Below the pieces are notes generated by a model that was not told the origin of the DNA, searched no databases, and saw only the letters and a program-made list of their open reading frames with translations. A DNA stretch of 12,000 nt from DASQVO01 sp035640715 (lineage in GTDB: Bacteria > Actinomycetota > Actinomycetes > Streptosporangiales > Streptosporangiaceae), in NCBI GenBank assembly GCA_035640715.1, contig DASQVO010000170.1, positions 1 to 12,000 of the forward strand. The letters run 5' to 3'. Below, piece after piece: positions 5,797 to 11,674 of this stretch; position 1 is the stretch's first letter; each line of letters starts with the position of its first letter. A program made the position numbers and the translations under genes.

Positions 5797-7268
5797 GGCA
5801 CGCTTACCGGTGGCCTGTCCTCGGCCGACGAGAGCAGCGAGGCGGTCTGCGCCGCCGTGCGCAGCGCCCAGCGTCCCGTCGTGACGCCGGCGAGGATGAG
5901 CCCGAGCGCCCCACACGCGGCCACGACCCACCAGCCGGGCCGGCTGGCGCCGGTGAATCCGGTGCGCATCGCGCCATGCAGGTTGCCGTTCAGCACCGAG
6001 CCCATGATCGCGACGCCGAGCGACTGGCCGACCTGGCGGCTTGTGGACGCGACGCCCGCAGCCACGCCGGCCTGCTGCCGCGGCATGCCGGATACGGCAG
6101 AGTTGGTGATCGGCGCGTTCACCAGGCCGAGCCCGGCACCGAAGATGAGATAACTGAGGGCGAGATAGCCGGTACCGGTGCTATCACCGATCCTGGTGAG
6201 CAGCATGCCGCTCACGATGAGAGCGATGCCGGAAACCATGAGCGGTAGCCGCGTCCCGCGCTTGGCCACGATCCGGCCGGCCAGCGGGGCGCACACCGCC
6301 ATCGCCACCGCCATCGGCAGCAGGTAGAGACCGGCGATCAGCGCCCGGAAGCCCCGCACGTCCTGCAGGTACAGGGTGTTGAGGAAGAGGAACCCGCCCA
6401 GGGCGGCCATCGAGCTCACCGCCGTGGCCGTCGCACCGGAGAACGGCGCGCTGCGGAAGAACCGCGGATCGATCAGCGGATCCCGGCGGCGCGGCTCATA
6501 GGCGAGGAACAGCAGCAGCGCGACGGCGGCGAGGCCGAAGAAGCCGAGGATCCGCGGTGATCCCCAGCCAGAGCCGGGACCCTCGATGATCGCGTACGTC
6601 AGCGAGGCCAGCAGCACGATGATGAGCACCTGGCCCACCGGATCCGGGCGGCGCGGGCGTCCGGCCCTGGACTCCGGCACGAACAGCGCGGTGAGCACGA
6701 TGGCCGCGATCCCCACCGGGATATTGACCCAGAAGATGCCTCGCCAGCCGACCGAGTCGACCAGCGCGCCGCCCGCCACCGGGCCCAGGGCCATGCTGAG
6801 GCCGAAAACGCCGCCCCAGATGCCGATCGCCTTGGCTCGCTCGGCAGGATCCGTGAACGTGTTCGTGATGATCGACATCGCCACCGGGTTGAGCATCGAG
6901 CCGCCCACCGCCTGCAGCATCCGGAAGACGACCAGCCAGCCGAGACCCGGTGCCAGGCTGCACAGCAGCGAGCCGAGGGTGAACAGCGCCAGGCCGGCCT
7001 GGAAGGTCCTGCGGCGCCCGACGCGGTCCGCGGTCGACCCGGAGAACATCAGCAAGCTGGCCAGCACCAGCAGGTAGGCGTCGATCGTCCACTGCAGCCC
7101 GGACACGGACGAGTGGAGGTCATGTCCGATCGACGGCAGCGCGACGTTCACGATCGTGCTGTCGAGGCCGACGATGAACAGGCTCATGCAGCAGATGGCC
7201 AGGACGAGCATGCGGCGCTTGCGGCTCAGTTCAGGCAGAGTGGCCCACCTCCCCCATCGGCCCGGCAC
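5793..7268 (-). CDS. DHA2 (EmrB/QacA-type) 14-helix MFS multidrug transporter
   Basis: Up to 491 aa. TM1 holds the D1 motif GLDSTIVNVALPSIGHDL (about 34-51). Motif A is GSTADRVGRRRTF (77-89) between TM2 and TM3. RMLQAVGGSMLNPVAMSIITNTF (116-138) is TM4, and the motif C helix leads into WRGIFWVNIPVG (175-186). Length and pattern fit the 14-helix DHA2 drug:H+ antiporters; the substrate is unknown. The first possible start is GTG 7268, which has no ribosome site. A very strong GGGGGAGGTGG lies inside the first codons and could serve a CTG at 7238; ATG 7211 would begin directly at TM1 and lose its basic leader, so the start is uncertain. It is the first gene of a two-gene operon with marR (ATGA overlap), read from the operator region at 7291-7315. 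Confidence 0.9.
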   Translation of the reverse strand: MPGRWGRWATLPELSRKRRMLVLAICCMSLFIVGLDSTIVNVALPSIGHDLHSSVSGLQWTIDAYLLVLASLLMFSGSTADRVGRRRTFQAGLALFTLGSLLCSLAPGLGWLVVFRMLQAVGGSMLNPVAMSIITNTFTDPAERAKAIGIWGGVFGLSMALGPVAGGALVDSVGWRGIFWVNIPVGIAAIVLTALFVPESRAGRPRRPDPVGQVLIIVLLASLTYAIIEGPGSGWGSPRILGFFGLAAVALLLFLAYEPRRRDPLIDPRFFRSAPFSGATATAVSSMAALGGFLFLNTLYLQDVRGFRALIAGLYLLPMAVAMAVCAPLAGRIVAKRGTRLPLMVSGIALIVSGMLLTRIGDSTGTGYLALSYLIFGAGLGLVNAPITNSAVSGMPRQQAGVAAGVASTSRQVGQSLGVAIMGSVLNGNLHGAMRTGFTGASRPGWWVVAACGALGLILAGVTTGRWALRTAAQTASLLSSAEDRPPVSVP

Positions 7269-7290
7269 TACTCGCGGGATCCTTGCGGCT

Positions 7291-7315
7291 GATAACTATT
7301 GTTATCCTACAACTA
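7291..7315. promoter_or_regulatory. Double MarR-type operator upstream of the MFS-marR operon
   Basis: Two overlapping inverted repeats: GATAAC-TATT-GTTATC (7291-7306, 6-bp perfect arms) and TTGT-N6-ACAA (7299-7312) extended by CTA to 7315. The block is AT-rich in a GC-rich region and lies 23-47 nt upstream of the GTG of the MFS gene. MarR proteins commonly bind such 14-20 bp palindromes over their own promoters. Binding by the protein encoded at 5275-5796 is inferred from linkage. Confidence 0.65.
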
Positions 7316-7327
7316 AATACCGATACT
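7299..7327 (+). promoter_or_regulatory. Possible rightward promoter overlapping the MarR operator
   Basis: TTGTTA (7299-7304), 17 bp, GATACT (7322-7327) is a fair sigma-70-type match (4/6 and 4/6). The -35 lies inside the operator, so the same repressor could act in both directions. It would read into the 10-codon ORF at 7349-7381 and the genes after it. Confidence 0.35.
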
Positions 7328-7348
7328 CATCGTGACCAGGACATAAGC

Positions 7349-7381
7349 ATGCACGAGATGTTCGTCACTGGCGGGCCGTGA
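7349..7381 (+). other. Ten-codon ORF, possible leader peptide
   Basis: ATG 7349 encodes MHEMFVTGGP and stops at TGA 7379-7381, overlapping a GTG at 7378 as GTGA. There is no ribosome site. It may be a translated leader for the next frame or simply chance. Confidence 0.15.
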
Positions 7382-7408
7382 GCACGGGCCGGACGCCACC
7401 AGAGCTGA

Positions 7409-7528
7409 TCACGGCATCCCGTTTTCCTGCGGCCGGAGGTCGCCAAGGTCTACATTTATGCCACCTACAAGGAGCCCTGGTTCCGGCCGTTACAGAGCAT
7501 GGGGACCACGGGCTCTATGCGCCGTTGA
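7409..7528 (+). pseudogene. Decayed coding fragment (about 39 codons) with a frame change
   Basis: From 7409 to TGA 7526-7528 the second forward frame has strong G/C at third positions and a protein-like sequence, HPVFLRPEVAKVYIYATYKEPW, then FRPLQSMGTTGSMRR. It has no start codon of its own. The first forward frame looks coding only from GTG 7378 to about 7420, where G/C at third positions collapses. This suggests either a frameshift near 7415-7425 in a small gene of about 50 codons starting at GTG 7378, or the C-terminal remnant of a lost gene. I do not recognise the family. It ends 8 nt before the start of the next gene. Confidence 0.35.
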
Positions 7529-7536
7529 GGGGGATG

Positions 7537-8040
7537 ATGAGCCGGAGGCTTCTCCAGTTGGTCATGCCCATCTTCCCGGAACGGCGCATGTTCCGCATCC
7601 ATGACTCCGGCGTGGACCCCGACGCCCCAGGCGCGCCGCTGCCGCCAGTCGGCTCGCTGATCAGCCTGAACCGCGAGCAGCTGTGGGTGGGAAGCCTGCA
7701 GGAGCACCTTGACGTCCGGCTCGTCATCGAGGAATGGGACGGCGCGCCGCCACCCTTCAGCGATACGTGGGAAGAGGAGGCCAAGGGCCGCCTCTACCTG
7801 CGCGGCTACCTCAGCATCGACATGGGCTCGACGGGGCGGGCGGTTCACGGGCTGCGGCTGGCGAGCGGGGTGGGTGACTACGCCGTCCGGGTTTACGCCA
7901 GCAATCGCGAAGAGGCGGCGCGCCGGTACACCGAGCTTTACGACGCTTACCGCAACCCGCTCGCCGACGAATTCCAGCAAGCCAAGAAACAGCTTGAGGG
8001 ACTCGAGCGGTACCTGATCCAGCTATGGCGGGAGTCCTGA
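7537..8040 (+). CDS. Conserved-looking protein of unknown function (167 aa)
   Basis: A soluble acidic protein with no signal peptide or membrane helix. The region around residues 58-125 reads as beta strands: DVRLVIEEWDGAPPP, a WEEEAKGRLYLRG stretch, then a G.G.YAVRVYASNREEAARR motif. A charged helical insert (130-155) and a closing LERYLIQLW (156-164) follow. This order (aromatic-PP turn, W-E-E, 'G.YRVRV..R..EA', 'E.YL.QLWP') resembles small ComJ-like/immunity-like proteins common in actinomycetes; that link is recall, not a search. Of the tandem ATGs at 7534 and 7537, the second has GAGG (7527-7530) at 6-nt spacing. GTG 7378 would prefix a segment whose codon use is not coding in this frame. 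It converges with the DUF3040 gene. Confidence 0.65.
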   Translation: MSRRLLQLVMPIFPERRMFRIHDSGVDPDAPGAPLPPVGSLISLNREQLWVGSLQEHLDVRLVIEEWDGAPPPFSDTWEEEAKGRLYLRGYLSIDMGSTGRAVHGLRLASGVGDYAVRVYASNREEAARRYTELYDAYRNPLADEFQQAKKQLEGLERYLIQLWRES

Positions 8041-8041
8041 C

Positions 8042-8052
8042 GCCGACTCGGC
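8042..8052. terminator. Small hairpin between convergent genes
   Basis: GCCGA-C-TCGGC sits directly after the stop of the rightward 167-aa gene and 24 nt from the end of the leftward DUF3040 gene. The stem is short and the loop must open to be realistic, so a shared terminator is only possible. Confidence 0.2.
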
Positions 8053-8075
8053 ACCGCCCGTAGCCGGCCTGGACC

Positions 8076-8555
8076 TCAGGGGCTGTGCGACGCGGCTGAC
8101 CCGGTTGACGCCGGACGGGTCACTGCCGGAGCGGTGCTGGCCCTTCCCCCGGTGGTAGCCGTGGCACGGGACGCCGGGCTCTGCCGGACCTTGGCGCCGG
8201 GAGCTGCCTTGGCCGTGCTGGAGCCCGGGGCCTTTCTGTCACCCGTCTTGACGCCGCCCGGGCCGCCACTGGAGACGGTCATCACCGGCTGACCGTGGGA
8301 GGCGGCCGGGTGCCCGCCAAGGATCCGCGCACTGTTCGGCCGGAACGGGATGACCGCATAGACCAGCAGGGAGACTATCGCGACGACGACCATCGTGAGC
8401 AGAGAGCCGATGACGCGCGCCCTGGCCGACCGGAATATGGTTACCGGGCCAGGCCGCCGGAAGGACGACATGCGGGCAGCAAGCCCCGGGTCCTCGGCAG
8501 CGAGCCGCCGCTCAATTTCAGCGAGCATGCGCTGCTCGTCCATCGACAGCGCCAT
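8076..8555 (-). CDS. DUF3040-family membrane protein with long low-complexity tail
   Basis: 159 aa. The N-terminal segment MALSMDEQRMLAEIERRLAAEDPGLAARM (1-29) is the signature of DUF3040 proteins of actinobacteria, whose function is unknown. One strong transmembrane segment is seen (about 48-70, VIGSLLTMVVVAIVSLLVYAVI), where family members usually have two helices. It is followed by a Ser/Thr/Ala/Pro/Gly-rich tail of about 85 residues. With a cytoplasmic N-terminus the tail would be extracytoplasmic and wall-spanning. ATG 8555 has GGAGG (8563-8567) at 7-nt spacing, which fixes the start; the Met at residue 5 is less likely. A promoter is visible upstream. The single-helix form is a variation from the family norm. 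Confidence 0.88.
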   Translation of the reverse strand: MALSMDEQRMLAEIERRLAAEDPGLAARMSSFRRPGPVTIFRSARARVIGSLLTMVVVAIVSLLVYAVIPFRPNSARILGGHPAASHGQPVMTVSSGGPGGVKTGDRKAPGSSTAKAAPGAKVRQSPASRATATTGGRASTAPAVTRPASTGSAASHSP

Positions 8556-8583
8556 GGCGCCACCTCCGCGTTGCGCGCTGGTG

Positions 8584-8612
8584 GATATACCTCCAACTAT
8601 CCCCTACTACAA
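8584..8612 (-). promoter_or_regulatory. Promoter candidate for the DUF3040 gene
   Basis: On the leftward strand, TTGTAG (8607-8612), 17 bp, TATATC (8584-8589), inside an AT-rich stretch (about 8580-8640) that stands out from the GC-rich surroundings. An alternative -10-like GATAGT lies in the spacer. The distance to ATG 8555 leaves a leader of about 20 nt containing the ribosome site. Confidence 0.45.
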
Positions 8613-8659
8613 GATCTTTATCCAATCGTTCTGGCTTCGTAGTCGCTCGTTTTTCACTG

Positions 8660-8703
8660 CCCTGCGTCCCTGCGTCCCTGCGTCCCGCGCGCCGCGCATG
8701 CGC
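8660..8703. repeat. Triple CCCTGCGT repeat and adjacent 10-bp palindrome
   Basis: CCCTGCGT occurs three times in tandem (8660-8683). Ten bases later GCGCATGCGC (8694-8703) is a perfect palindrome. Both lie in the 205-bp gap between the DUF3040 and DUF3037 genes, which otherwise holds the DUF3040 promoter and the DUF3037 terminator. No function is apparent. Confidence 0.6.
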
Positions 8704-8736
8704 CAACCCGAAGGCCAGGGGGCCCACGCGGCAGAC

Positions 8737-8754
8737 CCGGCGGCCTGCCGCCGG
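8737..8754 (-). terminator. Terminator hairpin of the HipA-like/DUF3037 operon
   Basis: CCGGCGGC (8737-8744) and GCCGCCGG (8747-8754) are perfect 8-bp arms, all G/C, starting 6 nt after the DUF3037 stop on the leftward strand. No T-run follows, as in many actinobacterial terminators. Confidence 0.6.
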
Positions 8755-8760
8755 CCATGG

Positions 8761-9174
8761 TCAGACCCGGACCAGCGTGCCGAACAGGTGGGTGAGTTCG
8801 GCTTCCGGATCGGCGGTCAGGCCGCTGTGCACGGGACCGGGCTGGACAACCGTGCTCCGCGGTGCCGTGAGCCAGCGGAACCGCTCGCCAATCGGCTGCC
8901 TGGCCAGCGGGCCCTCGGTGCACGCCTTCCCGAAGGCACGCAGGGCCGCTCGCACGGCACCGACGTCCGCCTGCGGGTCCAGCGCCCGCAGGCGTGCCTC
9001 GTCGAGTTCGATGCGCGCACGGAGGTAGCGGTGGCCCTTCGAGTAGACGATCACGCCCACGTTGATGGCCTCGCCGCGCTCTACCCGGGGAACGACGCGG
9101 ATGAGCGCGTATTCGAAGACCTCCGTAGCTGGCGTTCCTGTCCGCGCGGCGCCCTGGCCGGGATCGCCGATCAT
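8761..9174 (-). CDS. DUF3037 protein, partner of the HipA-like kinase
   Basis: 137 aa, soluble. The family pattern is clear: FEYALIRVVPRVERGEAINVGVIVYS (20-45), RYLRARIELDEARLRALDP (49-67), GERFRWLTAPRSTVVQPGPVHSG (96-118) and a terminal 'L..LFGTLV'. DUF3037 proteins are recurrently encoded beside HipA_2-type kinase-like proteins; their biochemical role is unknown to me. The ATG (9172-9174) overlaps the stop of the upstream kinase gene as ATGA, so the two are translationally coupled and should be made in fixed ratio. This would suit a protein complex, a modifier or a toxin-antidote couple (inference). It is the last gene of the pair; a hairpin follows 6 nt after the stop. Confidence 0.88.
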   Translation of the reverse strand: MIGDPGQGAARTGTPATEVFEYALIRVVPRVERGEAINVGVIVYSKGHRYLRARIELDEARLRALDPQADVGAVRAALRAFGKACTEGPLARQPIGERFRWLTAPRSTVVQPGPVHSGLTADPEAELTHLFGTLVRV

Positions 9175-9890
9175 GCGCGGATCACCTCGGGGACCAGCGG
9201 GGCACGCGTCAGCAGATGGGACACGTAGGCGGCGGCTCCCCGCTCGCCGAACCAGGCCGCCGGCACCAGCGCGGTCACCTCGGCCAGCAGTGCCTCGGTT
9301 ATCCGCGGGACGAGCACCTCGTGCGTCTCATTGAGCCGGGTGGCCCGGTCGCGCAGCACATGCTCCCGCGCGTCGAACGGCTTCGCGGGGTCGGCCGAGC
9401 CCCAGTTGTGGTGGAAGTAGAGCCCGGCGCCGTGATCGATCAGCCAGATGTTGCCGTGCCAGACGAGCAGGTTCGGGTTCCGCCAGGTGCGGTCCACGTT
9501 CTGCACGAGCGCGTCGAACCAGAGCACCTGGCTCGCGAGCCCGGGATCGGCCGTCCAGCCGAGCGGGTCGAAGCCCGCCGAGCCGGGCAGGAAATCGACG
9601 CCCAGATTGAGGCCCTCGCTGGCCTTCAGCAGCTCCTGGATCTCGGGATCCGGCTCGCTGCCCGGGATCCGCGGATCAAGCTGGGCCAGGACCAGTTCCG
9701 GCACCCGCAGTCCGAGCCGGCGAGCCAGCTCACCGGCGATGATCTCGGCCACGAGCGCCAGCGGACCCTGGCCCGCGCCGCGGAATTTCATCACATAGGT
9801 GCCGAGGTTGTCCGCCTCGACGATGGCCGGCAGCGACCCGCCCTCGCGAAGCGGGGTCACGTACTTGGTCACCGTCACGTGTTCGAGCAC
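9171..9890 (-). CDS. HipA-like (HipA_2-type) kinase-fold protein
   Basis: 239 aa, cytoplasmic. The kinase-like elements in order are: TYVMKFRGAGQGPLALVAEIIAGELARRLGL (31-61), with Lys35 as candidate ATP-binding lysine and Glu49 or Glu54 as its partner; then LVQNVDRTWRNPNLLVWHGNIWLIDHGAGLYF (128-159). There Asp133 and Asn138/140 resemble the catalytic loop and Asp152 (in IDHG) the metal-binding Asp of HipA kinases. It is about half the length of E. coli HipA and lacks its N-terminal domain; no HipB-like helix-turn-helix gene is adjacent. The target is unknown, so toxin activity is not shown. GTG 9890 is 8 nt after a GATAAT box and has no ribosome site, which suits a leaderless mRNA. It is coupled to DUF3037 by ATGA and divergent from the radical SAM gene. 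Confidence 0.85.
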   Translation of the reverse strand: MLEHVTVTKYVTPLREGGSLPAIVEADNLGTYVMKFRGAGQGPLALVAEIIAGELARRLGLRVPELVLAQLDPRIPGSEPDPEIQELLKASEGLNLGVDFLPGSAGFDPLGWTADPGLASQVLWFDALVQNVDRTWRNPNLLVWHGNIWLIDHGAGLYFHHNWGSADPAKPFDAREHVLRDRATRLNETHEVLVPRITEALLAEVTALVPAAWFGERGAAAYVSHLLTRAPLVPEVIRA

Positions 9891-9898
9891 GGCGCCAG

Positions 9899-9904
9899 AT
9901 TATC
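9899..9904 (-). promoter_or_regulatory. -10 box for leaderless transcription of the HipA-like gene
   Basis: GATAAT on the leftward strand is 8 nt before GTG 9890. No clear -35 is seen at 17-19 bp. The distance predicts a transcript that starts at or next to the start codon. Confidence 0.45.
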
Positions 9905-9968
9905 GGCTGCCCGAACGGAAGCCGGTGAGCGTTATTCAGGCCTATGAAAAAGCACAGTCCACATTGTC

Positions 9969-9982
9969 CGAACATATGTTTG
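9969..9982. promoter_or_regulatory. LexA (SOS) box candidate
   Basis: CGAAC-ATAT-GTTTG. Against the Gram-positive/actinobacterial LexA pattern CGAAC-N4-GTTCG, nine of ten fixed positions match, and the inner AACATATGTT is a perfect 10-bp palindrome. Its right end overlaps the TTG of the -35 hexamer of the radical SAM gene, a classic repressor position. LexA binding is predicted, not shown. Confidence 0.65.
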
Positions 9983-10008
9983 CCTCAATCGAATAGGCGT
10001 TCTATGAT
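9980..10008 (+). promoter_or_regulatory. Promoter of the radical SAM gene, leaderless
   Basis: TTGCCT (9980-9985), 17 bp, TATGAT (10003-10008), then exactly 7 nt to ATG 10016. This is the best promoter in the window and fixes the start codon; an ATG at 9944 in the same frame lies upstream of the promoter. Confidence 0.7.
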
Positions 10009-10015
10009 CGGCGCC

Positions 10016-11188
10016 ATGCGATGGGACCACCTGCGGCTGGACGAGGGGCTGGACGGCCCTCCAGACGGTGACCAAGCCGGGCCCGGGGGCGGCGCCGCGG
10101 GCAGCGCGGAGCCTGGGGGGCCGCTGACGCTGTTCGAGCGCGGCGCGGTGACGCGGACGTTCGACACGCCGGGATTCCGCGGCATGACGTTCTACGAGGT
10201 GCAGGCGAAATCGATCGTGAACCGGGTACCGGAGGCCTCCCGGGTGCCGTTCCGCTGGACGATCAACCCCTACCGGGGCTGCCAGCATGCATGCCGTTAC
10301 TGCTTTGCCCGCAAGACGCACAGCTACCTCGATCTCGACACGGGACAGGACTTCAACTCCAAGGTCGTGGTCAAGGTCAACGCACCGGAGTTGCTCCGCA
10401 AGACGCTTGCGTCACCGCGGTGGCAGGGCGAGCACATCGCGATGGGCACCAATGTGGACTGCTACCAGCGCGCGGAGGGCCGCTACCGGCTCATGCCCGG
10501 CATCATCGCCGCGCTCCGCGACGCGGCGAACCCGTTCTCGATCCTGACCAAGGGCACCCTCATCCTCCGCGACCTGGAACTGCTCACCGAGGCCGCGGAG
10601 GTCACCGAGGTGGGGCTGAACGTCTCGGCCGGATTTGTAGATAAAGAGCTTTGGCGATCTATTGAGCCGGGCACGCCAGGCCCCGGGCGGCGGCTGGAGG
10701 TGTGCGCCACGCTGACCGGCGCGGGCCTGCGGTGCGGTGTGCTCATGGGTCCCATCGTCCCGTTCCTGTCCGACTGGCCGGACCAGCTCGAGGCAACGGT
10801 GCGCCAGATCGCCGAGGCGGGGGCGGCGAGCGTCACGCCTATCGTGCTTCACCTGCGTCCCGGCGCCCGCGAGTGGTTCTTCCACTGGCTGCAGGAGCAC
10901 CACCCCGGGCTCGTGCCCCGCTACCGGGCCTTCTACCGGGGTGGCGCCTACGCGCCAAAGGACTACCAGGCCCGGATCGCCGACCAGGTCCGCGAGCTCG
11001 CGCAGCGTTACGGTGTCGGTGCCGCCAGCCCCGCCGCTACCCGGGCCGTGGCACGCGGGAGCCAGGCGGCCGCACAGAAGGCAGCCGACCGGATGGCCGG
11101 TGCCCGCCGGGCGCCGGGCCAGCGGTCCGCGAGGCCGGCGGATGAGGCGGCCGGAACAGCGGGGCCTCTACAGCTCAGCCTGCTGTAA
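10016..11188 (+). CDS. Radical SAM protein of the SplB-related Rv2578c family
   Basis: 390 aa. The [4Fe-4S]/SAM motif is GCQHACRYCFAR, with Cys89, Cys93 and Cys96 in CxxxCxxC spacing. It is preceded by the family-typical VPFRWTINPYRG and followed by THSYLDLDTGQDFNSKVVVKVNAPELLR, GTNVDCYQRAEGRYRLMPGI and NPFSILTKGTL (172-182). This is the actinobacterial Rv2578c-type group, related in sequence to spore photoproduct lyase (COG1533). The reaction is unproven, although DNA repair is a family-level suggestion supported here by the SOS box in the promoter. Start ATG 10016 is 7 nt after TATGAT (leaderless) and begins at the conserved MRWD; the region 15-37 is a Gly/Pro-rich insert. The Ala/Arg-rich C-terminal tail (about 340-385) is low complexity. 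A stretch of AT-rich codons lies at 10632-10672. A second, partial copy of the gene follows at 11759. Confidence 0.88.
   Translation: MRWDHLRLDEGLDGPPDGDQAGPGGGAAGSAEPGGPLTLFERGAVTRTFDTPGFRGMTFYEVQAKSIVNRVPEASRVPFRWTINPYRGCQHACRYCFARKTHSYLDLDTGQDFNSKVVVKVNAPELLRKTLASPRWQGEHIAMGTNVDCYQRAEGRYRLMPGIIAALRDAANPFSILTKGTLILRDLELLTEAAEVTEVGLNVSAGFVDKELWRSIEPGTPGPGRRLEVCATLTGAGLRCGVLMGPIVPFLSDWPDQLEATVRQIAEAGAASVTPIVLHLRPGAREWFFHWLQEHHPGLVPRYRAFYRGGAYAPKDYQARIADQVRELAQRYGVGAASPAATRAVARGSQAAAQKAADRMAGARRAPGQRSARPADEAAGTAGPLQLSLL
10529..10770 (+). repeat. Direct repeat, copy 1 (inside the radical SAM gene)
   Basis: This segment recurs at 11759-12000 at a constant offset of 1230 bp with no indels. I count 8 mismatches in 10531-10639 and none in 10640-10770, where the window's second copy ends. 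The repeat therefore continues past the window. Confidence 0.95.
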
Positions 11189-11243
11189 CGAGGGCACTGC
11201 GGGCACACGTGAGGCCAGGGAGCCGATTCGGTAGCTGCGTGTT

Positions 11244-11258
11244 GCCGCTCACTGCGGC
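11244..11258 (+). terminator. Weak hairpin downstream of the radical SAM gene
   Basis: GCCGC (11244-11248) and GCGGC (11254-11258) with a 5-nt loop, 55 nt after the TAA. Short stem and no T-run. Confidence 0.25.
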
Positions 11259-11270
11259 GCGGTGCGGGTA

Positions 11271-11441
11271 ATGCGAGCATCTCTGGATGGGCGAGAGGGC
11301 TGCACCGCTGCGGCAGTCGCCGACGCGAACAAAGAAGGTGGTTTCTTCGGCCTGGGTGCCCGGCGCCGCACGGACAGCGAGGCCGCCGCACTGGAAGCCG
11401 TCGAGAGGGCGACCAGGCTGGAGGACACGGAACGATCGTGA
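11271..11441 (+). CDS. Small unrecognised ORF (56 aa), possibly a C-terminal remnant
   Basis: ATG 11271 to TGA 11439-11441. The peptide (MRASLDGREG..., then NKEGGFFGLGARRRTDSEAAAL and EAVERATRLEDTERS) has good G/C at third positions and a helical, charged end, so it looks coding. No ribosome site precedes the ATG, and the frame stays open upstream only to 11235, so it may be the end of a gene whose front was lost. The stop overlaps the GTG of the CadD-like fragment as GTGA, which indicates that the two were once a translationally coupled pair. I do not recognise the family. Confidence 0.45.
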   Translation: MRASLDGREGCTAAAVADANKEGGFFGLGARRRTDSEAAALEAVERATRLEDTERS

Positions 11442-11602
11442 CCGCATCCATGCTCGCGGCCGCGGCGCTCGCCTTCGCCGGCACCACCATCGACGACCTG
11501 GTCATCCTGGCCGCGTTGTTCATGGCCCGCCGCACGAGCGGAATCCCGCTCGCCCGGGTGATCACCAGCGGCACCCTCATAGCGATCCGCCAGACCCTCT
11601 GA
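11438..11602 (+). pseudogene. CadD-like transporter, truncated after about 54 residues
   Basis: GTG 11438 opens 54 codons ending at TGA 11600-11602. MLAAAALAFAGTTIDDLVILAALFMARR is the characteristic first helix of CadD-family (cadmium resistance, LysE-superfamily) membrane transporters, where the usual form is FA.TNIDD..vL..LF. Whole proteins of the family are about 190-210 aa with five or six helices; here homology fades after PLARVITSG and no frame continues it. GGAGG at 11420-11424 is too far from GTG for ideal spacing, but the GTGA overlap with the preceding ORF could couple it. I infer a 5' fragment left by a rearrangement, unable to form a working transporter. Confidence 0.6.
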
Positions 11603-11674
11603 CCAAGCCATCCACATCCAGCCGGCGGCATCGATCAGAGCCCGGTACAACAGCCAGGCCACGCCGCCGGACAT
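11573..11674 (-). other. Coding-like fragment on the opposite strand
   Basis: From an ATG at 11674 the leftward strand reads MSGGVAWLLYRALIDAAGW, then MWMAWSEGLADRYEG, with high G/C at third positions, before the frame passes into antisense of the CadD-like fragment. It may be debris of another gene joined at about 11573. No family is recognised and chance is possible. Confidence 0.2.

Noticed and set aside
8660..8683. Possible CRISPR-like repeat
   Set aside because: Three contiguous 8-mers with no spacers; a simple tandem repeat.
9216..9947. 243-codon open frame on the plus strand
   Set aside because: Antisense to the clear HipA-like gene; no conserved motif and His/Arg/Gln-rich composition.
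9944..10015. ATG 9944 as start of the radical SAM gene
   Set aside because: It would lie upstream of the promoter and include the SOS box; the conserved N-terminus begins at ATG 10016, 7 nt after TATGAT.
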